Below, one piece after another: positions 12,357-20,590 of a DNA stretch of 21,696 bases (the stretch's first letter is position 1; every line of letters begins with the position of its first letter). Both the position numbers and the translations under genes were made by a program. The notes under the pieces were generated by a model that worked only from the letters and a program-made list of their open reading frames with translations, did no database searches and was not told the origin of the DNA. Origin of the DNA: Clostridium sp. CAG:245 (GTDB taxonomy: Bacteria > Bacillota > Clostridia > TANB77 > CAG-508); assembly GCA_000435175.1 (NCBI GenBank), contig FR880083.1, positions 8,544 to 30,239 on the forward strand, read 5' to 3'.

Positions 12357-14738
12357 ATGGCAAAGAGAGGAAGAAAAAAGAAGAAGCAACAAGTTAATAT
12401 AAATGTAGTTGTGGCTGTAATGATAATAGCAAGCATATTATTAGCGGTTTTAATATATACAAATTCAGGATTTATAGGAGAACACTTGAGTCCATTTTTA
12501 GGTGGAATAATGGGATATATAAAATATTTCTTGCCAGTTGGTGTTTTTATATTGGCAATATATATTGCATACCAAGGAGAAACCTCGTGGTCTAAAAAAA
12601 TAGCCCAGTTTTCCGCATTATTGTTGTGCATAGCAGTAATTTTTAATGTCTACGAAATATATCAAGGAAATGTTGTAATAGAAAACAGAAGCATGGAAAA
12701 TGTTATGAAACAATTCTTTGAACTTGGTGCTAATGGCGCTGGAGGTGGTGCTATTGGAGCTATTGTTACAATTCCACTTATAAATCTATTTGAAAAAGTA
12801 GGAACCATAATAATTGCATCAGGAGGAATAATTGCACTTACTGTATCTATGTTTGGAATAGATTTAGTAAATAGAATATCAGATTTTATAGATGGTACAG
12901 AAGAGAGAAAGAGCGCTAAAAAAGTAAAACAACAGCAATACGCAAAAGCAGAACCAGAGAACGATGAGGAAAAAATAATTGGAATAGATGAAAGAAAAGA
13001 GACTAAAAAAGAGAGAAAATTAAGGGAAAGGCTAGAAAAAGAAAAGGCTGCTTTAGATGTTGAACAACTCCAAATAAATTTGAATGGTAAGGATATTGGA
13101 AAATCTTCTAAATTATTTGATGTTGAAAAAGAGATAAAAGACGATAAAAAAGTAAGAACAGAAAAATCAGAAGAAAGAAAACAATCACCAGAATTTATAG
13201 AAGATCCATTATTTAAGAAACAAGAAGAACAGAAGGAAGATAAGACAAAAGAAGTTTTACAATTAGAGCATACGCTTACTGTTGAGGATGAAAACTATGA
13301 ATTTCCTCCACTAAATCTATTAAGCGAAGGAACATCAAAAGGCTTAAAGGGCGGAAAAAGAGCACTAGCAGATACTGCTTCGAAATTACAAAAAACATTA
13401 TATAGTTTTGGTGTTTCTGCAAAAGTAGAAAATGTTTCGGTCGGACCTGCTATAACAAGATATGAATTAAAACCTGCAGAAGGAGTTCGTGTAAGTAAAA
13501 TTGCAAACCTTGCAGATGATATTGCTTTAAATTTGGCCGCTAAATCAATAAGAATTGAAGCACCAATCCCAGGAAAACAAGCTGTTGGTATAGAAGTGCC
13601 AAATGAAGAAAGTGAAGTTGTACACATAAGAGATATTTTACAAACAGATGAATTTAAAGAACACAAGTCGAAACTCGCATTTGCACTTGGAAAAGATGTT
13701 TCTGGTGATGCAATTGTAACGGATATTGCAAAAATGCCACACGTTTTAATTGCTGGTGCAACTGGTTCTGGTAAGAGTGTATGTATAAATACTCTAATTG
13801 CAAGCATAATATATAAGGCAAAACCAAGTGAAGCAAAGCTGGTTATGATTGACCCTAAAATAGTTGAATTATCTGTATATAATGGAATTCCACACTTATT
13901 AATTCCGGTAGTAACAGATCCTAAAAAGGCTGCAGGAGCACTTGCATGGGCTGTTCAAGAAATGGAAAACAGATATACAATGTTTGCGTCAAAAGGTGTA
14001 AGAGATTTAAAAGGCTATAACGAAGTAATAGAAAAAGAAGATAATTTCGGAAAACTACCACATATAGTTATAATTGTAGACGAGTTGGCAGACTTGATGA
14101 TGGTTGCAAAAGGTGATGTTGAAGATGCAATTTGTAGATTGGCACAAAAGGCAAGAGCTGCTGGAATGCACTTAGTAATTGCTACACAACGTCCATCTGT
14201 TGATGTTGTAACAGGTTTAATTAAAGCAAATATTCCATCAAGAATTGCATTTGCGGTATCTTCTCAAGTAGACTCGAGAACGATTTTAGACCAAGTTGGC
14301 GCTGAAAAATTGCTTGGAAAAGGAGATATGTTATTCTTCCCAACAGGAGCTCCAAAGCCAGTAAGAATTCAAGGAGCATTCATATCTGATAAAGAAGTTG
14401 AAAAACTTGTAAACTTTGTAAAGGCAAACGGAGAAACAACATATAGAGATGATATTACAGAATACATAGAAAAGGCTAACACAACAGATAAAGAGATTGA
14501 TGAAGGAGTCTTAGATGATGATGAAACAGACCCACTTCTAAATGATGCAATAGAAACAGTAATAGAAACAGGACAAGCATCAACATCGTACATTCAAAGA
14601 AAGTTTAAAGTTGGATATGCAAGAGCAGGTAGAATAATAGACCAAATGGAAGAAAGAGGTATTATTTCAGGCTACCAAGGAAGTAAGCCAAGAGAAGTTC
14701 TTATGACGAAAGAGAGATGGGCTGAACTTAATTCCTAG
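12357..14738 (+). CDS. ftsK: DNA translocase FtsK/SpoIIIE
   Basis: A membrane-anchored hexameric DNA pump that clears or moves chromosomal DNA through the closing septum. It is 793 aa, typical of the SpoIIIE/SftA-length members. Seen: about four membrane segments in residues 15-170, a charged Lys/Glu linker (about 180-310), the alpha domain, then the RecA-like motor with Walker A GATGSGKS at 467-474 and Walker B VDELADLMM with Asp575. ATQRPSVDVVTGLIKANIPSR and the LLGKGDML region follow. The C-terminal winged-helix gamma domain (about 725-793, with TSYIQRKFKVGYARAGRIID) reads KOPS/SRS orientation sequences. Whether it serves vegetative division or sporulation cannot be told from the sequence. 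The ATG has GGGAGG upstream. Confidence 0.95.
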   Translation: MAKRGRKKKKQQVNINVVVAVMIIASILLAVLIYTNSGFIGEHLSPFLGGIMGYIKYFLPVGVFILAIYIAYQGETSWSKKIAQFSALLLCIAVIFNVYEIYQGNVVIENRSMENVMKQFFELGANGAGGGAIGAIVTIPLINLFEKVGTIIIASGGIIALTVSMFGIDLVNRISDFIDGTEERKSAKKVKQQQYAKAEPENDEEKIIGIDERKETKKERKLRERLEKEKAALDVEQLQINLNGKDIGKSSKLFDVEKEIKDDKKVRTEKSEERKQSPEFIEDPLFKKQEEQKEDKTKEVLQLEHTLTVEDENYEFPPLNLLSEGTSKGLKGGKRALADTASKLQKTLYSFGVSAKVENVSVGPAITRYELKPAEGVRVSKIANLADDIALNLAAKSIRIEAPIPGKQAVGIEVPNEESEVVHIRDILQTDEFKEHKSKLAFALGKDVSGDAIVTDIAKMPHVLIAGATGSGKSVCINTLIASIIYKAKPSEAKLVMIDPKIVELSVYNGIPHLLIPVVTDPKKAAGALAWAVQEMENRYTMFASKGVRDLKGYNEVIEKEDNFGKLPHIVIIVDELADLMMVAKGDVEDAICRLAQKARAAGMHLVIATQRPSVDVVTGLIKANIPSRIAFAVSSQVDSRTILDQVGAEKLLGKGDMLFFPTGAPKPVRIQGAFISDKEVEKLVNFVKANGETTYRDDITEYIEKANTTDKEIDEGVLDDDETDPLLNDAIETVIETGQASTSYIQRKFKVGYARAGRIIDQMEERGIISGYQGSKPREVLMTKERWAELNS

Positions 14739-14748
14739 AGAGCGTTGA

Positions 14749-14902
14749 AAAATAATTACAATTTTGGACTGCGTCAAATTATATCTAAAACGCAGTTACA
14801 TACACAAAGTATGCGCCTTTGCCTTTTAGATATAATTTTCCTTGCCAAAATTTAATTCTTTTCCAACTATAAGAATAGATATTTGCAATTTTGGCTGCGT
14901 TA
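14749..14902. repeat. Composite palindromic element between ftsK and the 523-aa gene
   Basis: Flanking direct copies of CAATTTTGG(A)CTGCGT lie at 14759-14774 and 14886-14900. Inside, a perfect 14-bp inverted repeat AATTATATCTAAAA (14777-14790) / TTTTAGATATAATT (14824-14837) encloses CATAC/GTATG and CAAAG/CTTTG mini-stems. A competing hairpin pairs ACTGCGT (14768-14774) with ACGCAGT (14790-14796), and GCCAAAATT (14844-14852) pairs with AATTTTGGC (14887-14895). The outer part recurs at 18247-18295 without the palindromic core. It looks like a MITE or REP-like unit and may also terminate ftsK transcription. Confidence 0.75.
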
Positions 14903-14930
14903 AATACCATACGACAGATAGGAGAAACAT

Positions 14931-16502
14931 ATGAAAATTTTTTCAAAGCTTTCGTCAAATGAGTACAATAATAGGTTAGAAAAAATATTGGAAAATAAGA
15001 CATTTGACGAACATGTTAAAAATTTATTATTAAGTATGTTATATAAAATTGAAAATGGATATGCTGATTATTCTATAGTAAAATTTAGTGCACTTCCAAA
15101 AGCAGATTTTATGGAAAAAATATTAAATATAATAGATAAACAATGTTTTGAAATAAAACTAGTAATACCAGAAACAGAAGAGAGCAAGCCTCTAGAACAC
15201 GATGATGTGGTTTGCAAAATAGATGCAGATAGAGGCTCTATTTTGGTATATGCAAATGAGGAGGCAATTTTATATTCTTTAATTCAGATGAATATGCTAC
15301 AAGAAAAGTATAGCAAAAACCAATTGGAAATAACCAAGAACAAGTATTATAAAAATGCAATAAATGAGTTTTTACTTAAAGCAAAAAGCATTAATGGAAG
15401 TGAGGTTATACGTGATTTTGATGGTTGGTCTTGGAACAATAATATAAAAAAGCAGAATGATTTTGAATATAATTTGATATTTCAAAACATGATACTTTTG
15501 AAACTAAAATTAGACGATAATTTTAAAGAAAAGATTTATGAACAGAATTTTCAAAGTCCAAATTTGTTTTATCAGAAGTTATATACCATAATTCTAGCTA
15601 TTATTGCAAAACAAGACAAAAAGACAAAAACTGAGATTACATCAAGGTTAAATGAATTGATAAGACTATTATTTTTGATGGAAGATAGAGTAAGCTTGCT
15701 AAATAAGATTACAGAAGAAAAGAAAATGATTTCAAGTAAAATTAGAGAAATAGATGAGACTTTAAATGATAAAGAAAAATTGAAAAAAGAATATATTAAT
15801 AGAAACTCTAAACTTCCAAATAAGGATAAGATATTTAGTGTAAGTTTTTTATATGATATACTAGAAAATGAAAGAAAAGCACAAGTTGAGAAACTAAAAA
15901 CTATGAATGGATACCTAGATCCAAGAAATTTTTCTAAACAAAAAACGAATATGGAAAATGAATGTTCATTGTTAAAAAATGTAATAGAACTAGCAGAGAA
16001 CGGAGATTTAAGAAAACAAGAAATAATAGAATTTCAAAAAGAAGTTTTAAAATATTATCAACAAAAAATAGAAGAAAATTTGGAAGATAAAGATTTTTTA
16101 GAAAAAGTACTATATGAATTTAGATATTATTGTATGATACCAATTACAAAAAATGAAGTAATTGGAAAAGAGCCTGAGCTACAAGAGTCAATTGAAAAAG
16201 TAATGAATATTATAATTGATAATTGTATAGATAAAGAGATAATAACTAATTTCTCTAATAGTACAAGCATATGTTATGCAATTTTGAAATATATATTCAT
16301 AACAAAGATAATAGATTTAAAAGAAATACAAATAAAGATAAATAAGATAAAAGAAATACAGTATGTAAATGAAGTACAAAGCCAAATTGCTGTTAGTATA
16401 TATGATGAAAAAGAGGCTGAAAGTATATATAATGAAACTGTATATAATTTAAAATCACTAAACGTAAAGCTAAACAAAAAAATTCCGTTATTTTTGAAAT
16501 AA
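14931..16502 (+). CDS. Unknown Lys/Glu-rich coiled-coil protein (523 aa)
   Basis: I do not recognise a family. A 523-aa protein with no signal peptide and no membrane segment, so it is probably cytosolic. An N-terminal alpha/beta-looking region (about 1-125, with DDVVCKIDADRGSILVYANEEA) is followed by helical sequence throughout. Clear coiled-coil-prone stretches lie at about 250-295 (KITEEKKMISSKIREIDE-like) and 315-380, and a helical C-terminal part follows. No catalytic motif stands out. The ATG has TAGGAGA 7-8 nt upstream. Base composition resembles the neighbouring core genes. It is flanked by ftsK (with the palindromic element between) and the beta-CASP nuclease gene 84 nt downstream, in the same orientation. 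Confidence 0.8.
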   Translation: MKIFSKLSSNEYNNRLEKILENKTFDEHVKNLLLSMLYKIENGYADYSIVKFSALPKADFMEKILNIIDKQCFEIKLVIPETEESKPLEHDDVVCKIDADRGSILVYANEEAILYSLIQMNMLQEKYSKNQLEITKNKYYKNAINEFLLKAKSINGSEVIRDFDGWSWNNNIKKQNDFEYNLIFQNMILLKLKLDDNFKEKIYEQNFQSPNLFYQKLYTIILAIIAKQDKKTKTEITSRLNELIRLLFLMEDRVSLLNKITEEKKMISSKIREIDETLNDKEKLKKEYINRNSKLPNKDKIFSVSFLYDILENERKAQVEKLKTMNGYLDPRNFSKQKTNMENECSLLKNVIELAENGDLRKQEIIEFQKEVLKYYQQKIEENLEDKDFLEKVLYEFRYYCMIPITKNEVIGKEPELQESIEKVMNIIIDNCIDKEIITNFSNSTSICYAILKYIFITKIIDLKEIQIKINKIKEIQYVNEVQSQIAVSIYDEKEAESIYNETVYNLKSLNVKLNKKIPLFLK

Positions 16503-16586
16503 TAGAAAATTTGAATAATAAACTGTGAAAATAATTAAATTTATAAACATGCAGATTGTTATTTAAATGTGAAGGGAGAAAAACGA

Positions 16587-18239
16587 ATGAATATAACTTT
16601 TTTAGGAGCAACAAAAATGGTTACAGGCTCTAACTTTTTGGTGGAAGGAGCCGGCAAGAGATTTTTAGTCGATTGTGGAATGTACCAGGGAAAAGCAACA
16701 GATGAAATGGAGAATGAAGCACCATTTTTGTATAATCCAGCTGACATAGATTTCATGCTTTTAACACATGCACATATAGACCACTCTGGTCGTATTCCAA
16801 AATTATATAATGAAGGTTTTAGAGGACCAGTGTATGCTACAAAAGCAACATGTGAGCTATGTTCGATAATGCTACCAGATAGTGGACACATTCAAGAACA
16901 AGAAAATGAGTGGAAGAATAATAAGAGAAAAAGAAAAGGATTAAAACAACAGCCACCACTTTACACTGCAGAAGAGGCTACAAAATGTTTGGAAATATTT
17001 AAACCAATAAAATATGATGAAATTATTGATATTGATGAACATATTCATGTTAGATTTAACGATGCTGGGCATATGCTTGGGTCTGCAATAATAGAAGTTT
17101 GGGTAGATGAAGACGGAAAAACTACAAAAACAGTATTTTCAGGTGACTTAGGAAATAATGATATTCCACTGCTTTCAGAACCAACCATGATAGAAGATGC
17201 AGATTATTTAGTAATGGAATCTACATATGGAGATAGATTGCATGTTGGAACACATGACAAGGCAAAAGTGTTTCTAGATATTGTATCAGAGACACTTGAC
17301 AATGGAGGAACAGTTGTAATTCCCTCATTTGCTGTTGGAAGAACTCAAGAAATTTTATATGAATTAAACATAATAAAAGAAGAGAGAAGTAAAGATGAAG
17401 CTTTCCAAAAAGAGTATGAAACATTGATGAGGGCACCTGTTTATGTTGATAGTCCGCTTGCAATATCTGCAACAGAGGTATTCAAAAATAATGAAGATTT
17501 ATTTGATGATGAAACAAAAGCTATTATGGAAAGAGGAGACAATCCACTAGAATTTCCTGGACTAAAATTTACAAGAACAGCAGACGAATCTAAGGCATTA
17601 AATGAGAGTGATGAACCATCAATAATAATTTCTGCCAGTGGTATGTGTGAAGTTGGAAGAATAAAACATCACTTAAAACACAATATTTGGAATCCAAACA
17701 GCACAATATTATTTGTTGGATATCAAGCACCAGGAACACTTGGAAGAAGTATAGTAGATGGAGCAAAAAAAGTTAAAATATTCGGAGAAGAGTTTAGCGT
17801 AAAAGCTAGAATAGAATATATAGAAGGATATTCTGGTCATGCTGACCAAGAATGGCTACTAAATTTCGTATATTCATTCATAAAAAAGCCAAAGCACATA
17901 TTCTTAGTACATGGAGAACCTAATGGGCAACTGGTTTTGAAAAACAAAATTGTAGACACAACACAAATTCCAGTTACAATACCTGGATATGGAGAAAAAT
18001 ATACGCTAGATGACAATTTTACAGTAGAAAAGAAATACGAAGATCCAATAGATAAACGTTATTTAAGGTTAGAAGTATTAGACAGAATAGAGACATTACA
18101 GGAAGAAATTGAAGATATGAAAAACATCATCAAAGAAGACCTTCTATCAAAAGAAAGAAGCGATGATGATGTAAAAAGAGTTAATGAAAAGGTTAAGGAA
18201 TTGGAGCAGAGAATTGTTGATATTATAGAGAACAGTTAA
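16587..18239 (+). CDS. Beta-CASP metallo-beta-lactamase ribonuclease (CPSF73/Ysh1-like)
   Basis: A predicted zinc-dependent RNA-processing nuclease of 550 aa. The start chosen is ATG 16587, because AAGGGAG lies about 8 nt upstream; an in-frame GTG at 16569 precedes that site. Seen: THAHIDHSG with His61, His63, Asp65 and His66 (metal motif 2), DAGHMLGSA (motif 3) and FSGDLGN (motif 4). The beta-CASP insert has VDSPLAI and ISASGMCEVGRIKHHL, and the closing EGYSGHADQ has His418 (motif C). A helical tail of about 65 residues follows (REDLLS-type coiled coil). The layout is that of CPSF73/Ysh1-like exonucleases found in bacteria, distinct from RNase J. The RNA substrate is unknown. Confidence 0.92.
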   Translation: MNITFLGATKMVTGSNFLVEGAGKRFLVDCGMYQGKATDEMENEAPFLYNPADIDFMLLTHAHIDHSGRIPKLYNEGFRGPVYATKATCELCSIMLPDSGHIQEQENEWKNNKRKRKGLKQQPPLYTAEEATKCLEIFKPIKYDEIIDIDEHIHVRFNDAGHMLGSAIIEVWVDEDGKTTKTVFSGDLGNNDIPLLSEPTMIEDADYLVMESTYGDRLHVGTHDKAKVFLDIVSETLDNGGTVVIPSFAVGRTQEILYELNIIKEERSKDEAFQKEYETLMRAPVYVDSPLAISATEVFKNNEDLFDDETKAIMERGDNPLEFPGLKFTRTADESKALNESDEPSIIISASGMCEVGRIKHHLKHNIWNPNSTILFVGYQAPGTLGRSIVDGAKKVKIFGEEFSVKARIEYIEGYSGHADQEWLLNFVYSFIKKPKHIFLVHGEPNGQLVLKNKIVDTTQIPVTIPGYGEKYTLDDNFTVEKKYEDPIDKRYLRLEVLDRIETLQEEIEDMKNIIKEDLLSKERSDDDVKRVNEKVKELEQRIVDIIENS

Positions 18240-18246
18240 GCTGAAA

Positions 18247-18295
18247 AGTAATTACAATTTTGGCTAAAGTCAAATTTAATTCTTTTGCAACTGGA
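18247..18295. repeat. Core-less copy of the 14.75 kb repeat
   Basis: AGTAATTACAATTTTGGCT, then GTCAAATTTAATTCTTTT and CAACT, follow the same order as the outer segments at 14752-14780 and 14847-14867. The roughly 65-base palindromic core present in the first copy is missing. It lies between the beta-CASP gene and the GH15 gene. Confidence 0.7.
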
Positions 18296-18332
18296 AATGA
18301 TAAATAATTCGAAAAAATGAAGGAGAGAACCA

Positions 18333-20300
18333 ATGAGTAATAAATTTTTTAATGATGCGGTTATTGGAAATAAGAATGTAAGAGCAACCTTTAGTAGCAC
18401 TGGAGAGCTACTAAGGGCTTACTATCCAAGTGTAGATTTTAAGCAATTTGTGGACTTTTTCCATGTTGGAATGAAGGTAAATGATTCTGCAATTATTTAT
18501 CTTCACCAAGACATAAATAACAGATACAACCAGTATTATACTGACAATACAAATATTTTAAATACTGAAATTGAGAATACATATTTTAATATAAAAATAA
18601 GACAGACTGACTTTGCTCTTGTTAAGGAGAACATAATTGCAAAGAGATACACAATTGTAAATGGAAATAAGCTTGATCTAGATTTAAGCTTTTTGGTACG
18701 CTCAAAATTATATTCAAATGATAATAATATGGTGTCTGGAAAAGTAATAGATAATGGCTTAATTCAATATAATCATGATTTTTCATTTAGCATATTTACA
18801 AATAAAAATATATCAGGACATAGAATTAATGATGTGGAGAGTTGCTTTAGAGAAGCTGTGCTAACTGATAAAGATTATATAGGAATGTCTAATGATTCTG
18901 CTGTAAGCTATAATCTTGGACAATTGAAATCAGGTGACCAGATAGACTTTACTTTGTTTATATACATTGAGAATAATAACAATATAAAAAATATGGAAGA
19001 ACTCGAAGAAAAAATAGAAAATTATAAAAAAATAGATGTAAATAAAGAATATACTCAAGCGAAAAAATATTGGACAAACTATTTGGAAAAGCATGATGGA
19101 TTAAATTTAAGAGAAAATAGCAACAAGCTTGTGAATGACAGAGTGAAAGAAATATATAAACGTACAATATTGCTGTTTCCTTTATTACAAAATGAGGAAA
19201 CAGGAGGAGCATCTGCAACTGTTGAGATAGATGAAAACAGAGAAAAGAGTGGAAGATATTCGTATTGTTGGCCAAGAGATGCAGTGTTTATTACAAAAGC
19301 CTTTGATTATTTGAATATGAAAAAAGAAACAGACAAGTTCTATGAAAATTTCTGCAAAAAAACTCAAAGCAAGAATGGAATGTGGGAGCAAAGATTTTAT
19401 ACAGATGGCACATTAGCACCTTGTTGGGGATACCAAATAGATGAGACAGCAAGTGTAATTTATGGTGTTTATGAGCATTATAAAAACACTAAAGAACTAA
19501 AATTTTTACAGAGCAATATGAAAATGTGTGAAAACGCATTACATTTTTTATTCAAATATTTAGAAAATGTTTTTGACGAAAAAGAAGAAAAAGACTTAGT
19601 AAAAAAAGAGATAGAAGAGCAGGTAATAAAAGAAGGTAGACCAAAAGACCAAATCTACAAGCATGTAAGCTACGACTTGTGGGAAATGAACGAAGGTGTT
19701 CATTTATATTCGCTTGCAAGTATTTATGGTGCATTTAATGCTATGATTGGAATGTATGAGGAGATAAAACCTAAATACGAAAATAATAGATTGAAACTTG
19801 AAAAAATAGCAAAAGACATACAAAAAATAAAAGATGAAATAGAAAATATAAGAAAGTATGTTGAAAATAATTTGTATGATGAAAATACTAAAGTGTTACG
19901 CAGAAATACGGAAGATAGTAAAATGGATATTAGTACAATAGGAGCTGTTTATCCATTCGAATTGTTTGGAGCTGATGAGAAAAAAGTTTTAAACACTGTT
20001 GAAAAAATAAATATGACACTACGTACATATACAGGTGGATATTTAAGGTTTGAACAAGATAGTTACATGGGTGGAAAATACCCATGGCCAGTTACAACTT
20101 TGTGGATGGCAATGTATTATTTAAAAGCAGGAAATAAGAAGATGGCTCAAGAATGTTTTAATTTTGTTGTAAACAGTACATCTTCATTAGGATTTATATC
20201 AGAACAGGTAGATAACAACACAATGAAGCCTAGTTGGGCAATTGGTTTAGGCTGGTCTCATGCAATGTTTATAATAACATTAGCAGAATTATTGAAATAA
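18333..20300 (+). CDS. Glycoside hydrolase family 15 (glucoamylase-like)
   Basis: A 655-aa protein without a signal peptide, so an intracellular enzyme acting on imported or stored alpha-glucans is likely. Seen: an N-terminal beta-sandwich domain (about 1-270), then the (alpha/alpha)6 barrel with RYSYCWPRDA (about 308-317), YQIDETAS (about 368-375), YDLWEMNEGVHLYS with the putative general acid Glu451, and GGYLRFEQD with YPWPVTTLW. ISEQVDNNT follows with the putative general base Glu624, then GLGWSHA. Where many GH15 enzymes have WEE, this one reads WEM. Close relatives include trehalases, isomaltose glucoamylases and dextran glucosidases, so substrate specificity is open. The ATG has AAGGAG 9-10 nt upstream. 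No maltodextrin transporter is nearby. Confidence 0.92.
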   Translation: MSNKFFNDAVIGNKNVRATFSSTGELLRAYYPSVDFKQFVDFFHVGMKVNDSAIIYLHQDINNRYNQYYTDNTNILNTEIENTYFNIKIRQTDFALVKENIIAKRYTIVNGNKLDLDLSFLVRSKLYSNDNNMVSGKVIDNGLIQYNHDFSFSIFTNKNISGHRINDVESCFREAVLTDKDYIGMSNDSAVSYNLGQLKSGDQIDFTLFIYIENNNNIKNMEELEEKIENYKKIDVNKEYTQAKKYWTNYLEKHDGLNLRENSNKLVNDRVKEIYKRTILLFPLLQNEETGGASATVEIDENREKSGRYSYCWPRDAVFITKAFDYLNMKKETDKFYENFCKKTQSKNGMWEQRFYTDGTLAPCWGYQIDETASVIYGVYEHYKNTKELKFLQSNMKMCENALHFLFKYLENVFDEKEEKDLVKKEIEEQVIKEGRPKDQIYKHVSYDLWEMNEGVHLYSLASIYGAFNAMIGMYEEIKPKYENNRLKLEKIAKDIQKIKDEIENIRKYVENNLYDENTKVLRRNTEDSKMDISTIGAVYPFELFGADEKKVLNTVEKINMTLRTYTGGYLRFEQDSYMGGKYPWPVTTLWMAMYYLKAGNKKMAQECFNFVVNSTSSLGFISEQVDNNTMKPSWAIGLGWSHAMFIITLAELLK

Positions 20301-20320
20301 TAATAAAAAAATGTTAAAAT
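20292..20320 (+). promoter_or_regulatory. Promoter ahead of the 38-aa gene and cdaA
   Basis: TTGAAA (20292-20297), a 17-nt spacer and TAAAAT (20315-20320) with TG at 20312-20313. The -35 overlaps the last codons of the GH15 gene. Confidence 0.6.
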
Positions 20321-20374
20321 AAGTATGAAAGTGTAGAAATAAAATAGTTAACACGAGAAAGGAATATGAAAATT

Positions 20375-20491
20375 ATGGCAAAGAAAAAACATGAGGCAGG
20401 AAAAATATTTGTAAAAGTAATGGCAGCGCTTTTAGTTTTATTAATGGTATTGGCAGTGTCTGCAACACTTATATTTTACCTAATGCAATAA
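20375..20491 (+). CDS. Single-helix mini membrane protein (38 aa)
   Basis: A peptide of MAKKK... type: a lysine-rich N-terminus (MAKKKHEAGK), then one hydrophobic helix (about 15-36, VKVMAALLVLLMVLAVSATL), ending FYLMQ. It resembles the DUF4044-type tiny Firmicute membrane proteins, but I am not certain of the family. AAAGGA lies 11 nt before ATG 20375 and only 2 nt before an in-frame ATG at 20366, so the downstream ATG is preferred; the longer form would be 41 aa. It has its own promoter and sits 99 nt before the cdaA start, separated by the 20500-20538 hairpin. Confidence 0.7.
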   Translation: MAKKKHEAGKIFVKVMAALLVLLMVLAVSATLIFYLMQ

Positions 20492-20499
20492 TAAAATTT

Positions 20500-20538
20500 G
20501 ACGTTGATTAAATTCTAGAAATAGAGTTTAACAACGTC
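20500..20538 (+). promoter_or_regulatory. GNRA-capped hairpin between mini-gene and cdaA
   Basis: GACGTTG-(A)-TTAAATTCTA pairs with TAGAGTTTAA-CAACGTC, giving about 17 bp with one bulged A and one G-U pair, closed by a GAAA loop. TAAATGTTTTATAAT follows, so it may be a leaky terminator. A TATAAT at 20548-20553 just after it could give cdaA a promoter of its own. Confidence 0.55.
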
Positions 20539-20590
20539 TAAATGTTTTATAATGATGGACTTATTTTTCACGAAGAAAGGACAGCAAAAA

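Noticed and set aside
13295..13807. 170-aa minus-strand reading frame inside ftsK
   Set aside because: Fully antisense to the FtsK motor domain. It is a codon-bias shadow with no ribosome site.
14785..15003. 72-aa minus-strand reading frame ending in YFVYVTAF
   Set aside because: Lies across the palindromic element and the start of the 523-aa gene, so it is best explained as translation of the repeat.
20492..20590. c-di-AMP (ydaO/yuaA) riboswitch ahead of cdaA
   Set aside because: The leader is too short and holds a single simple hairpin, not the large pseudo-symmetric fold.
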